Notes under the pieces: model-generated
Databases searched by the model: none
Seen by the model: the letters and a program-made list of their open reading frames with translations, nothing else
Told to the model about the DNA's origin: nothing
Source of the DNA: Acetobacteraceae bacterium
Lineage (GTDB): Bacteria > Pseudomonadota > Alphaproteobacteria > Acetobacterales > Acetobacteraceae
Direction: 5' to 3'
Assembly (NCBI GenBank): GCA_003164305.1
Contig: PLSZ01000561.1
Location: forward strand, 1-5,385
Length of the DNA: 5,385 nt
Made by a program: the position numbers and the translations under genes
Shown: piece after piece, positions 5,374-5,385 of the stretch
Layout: each line of letters starts with the position of its first letter
Position numbering within the stretch: the first letter of the stretch is position 1

Positions 5374-5385
5374 ATGAAGGCCCCG

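Larger units (their letters stand above)
5036..5385. other. 350-bp non-coding region upstream of the amidohydrolase, rich in hairpin repeats
   Basis: No ORF here has coding character. The left part (5036-5146) should hold the amidohydrolase promoter. A weak minus-strand candidate reads TTCAAG, 17 bases, TATCGC (about 5082-5105), with only three matches in each hexamer. The right part holds three copies of a palindromic repeat, listed separately, and two short copies of the motif GGTCGAGCC (5177-5185 and 5211-5219). Confidence 0.6.

Overview
The window is a GC-rich bacterial chromosome segment, most likely from an alphaproteobacterium. That placement is an inference from the high GC content and from GC-rich CGTCATCC... 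palindromic repeats of a kind common in alphaproteobacterial intergenic regions. No rRNA, tRNA or marker gene is present to confirm it. Hand counts illustrate the composition: bases 61-120 have 48 G/C of 60 and 4861-4920 have 47 of 60, but 1141-1200, inside the ATPase gene, has only 25 of 60.

Layout. Bases 1-580 (minus strand) hold the N-terminal part of a PotC-like ABC transporter permease that runs off the left edge. Bases 783-2547 (plus strand) hold a two-gene unit: an OLD-like/AAA_21-type ABC ATPase followed by a DUF4276 (TOPRIM-like) protein that most likely starts at a TTG codon inside the ATPase gene. This pair is clearly poorer in GC than its surroundings and looks horizontally acquired. 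Convergent to it, bases 3769-2651 (minus strand) hold a Xre/MbcA/ParS-type antitoxin followed 3 nt later by a RES-domain toxin, with two perfect palindromes in front of the antitoxin. Bases 5035-3803 (minus strand) hold a complete metal-dependent amidohydrolase of the prolidase/imidazolonepropionase-like branch. Bases 5036-5385 carry no gene but hold three copies of a hairpin-forming repeat, two of them as an exact 28-bp inverted pair.

How the parts may work together. The ATPase-DUF4276 pair resembles split OLD/TOPRIM systems (PARIS- and Gabija-like logic), in which an ABC-type ATPase senses a trigger and controls a TOPRIM-type effector. An antiphage role is inferred from family resemblance and context. 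The adjacent RES-Xre module is a toxin-antitoxin system that acts on NAD+ or by ADP-ribosylation in studied relatives. Together they form a small defence/TA island between two apparently metabolic or transport genes on the minus strand.

The most unusual detail is the junction of the two defence genes. A G6 tract (1925-1930) forms a GGGGGGA heptamer in the slippery X_XXY_YYZ phase of the ATPase frame. It also serves as the Shine-Dalgarno of the second gene. A -1 shift there would end the ATPase at a TGA overlapping the TTG start, whereas a +1 shift or loss of one G would fuse ATPase and TOPRIM into one polypeptide.
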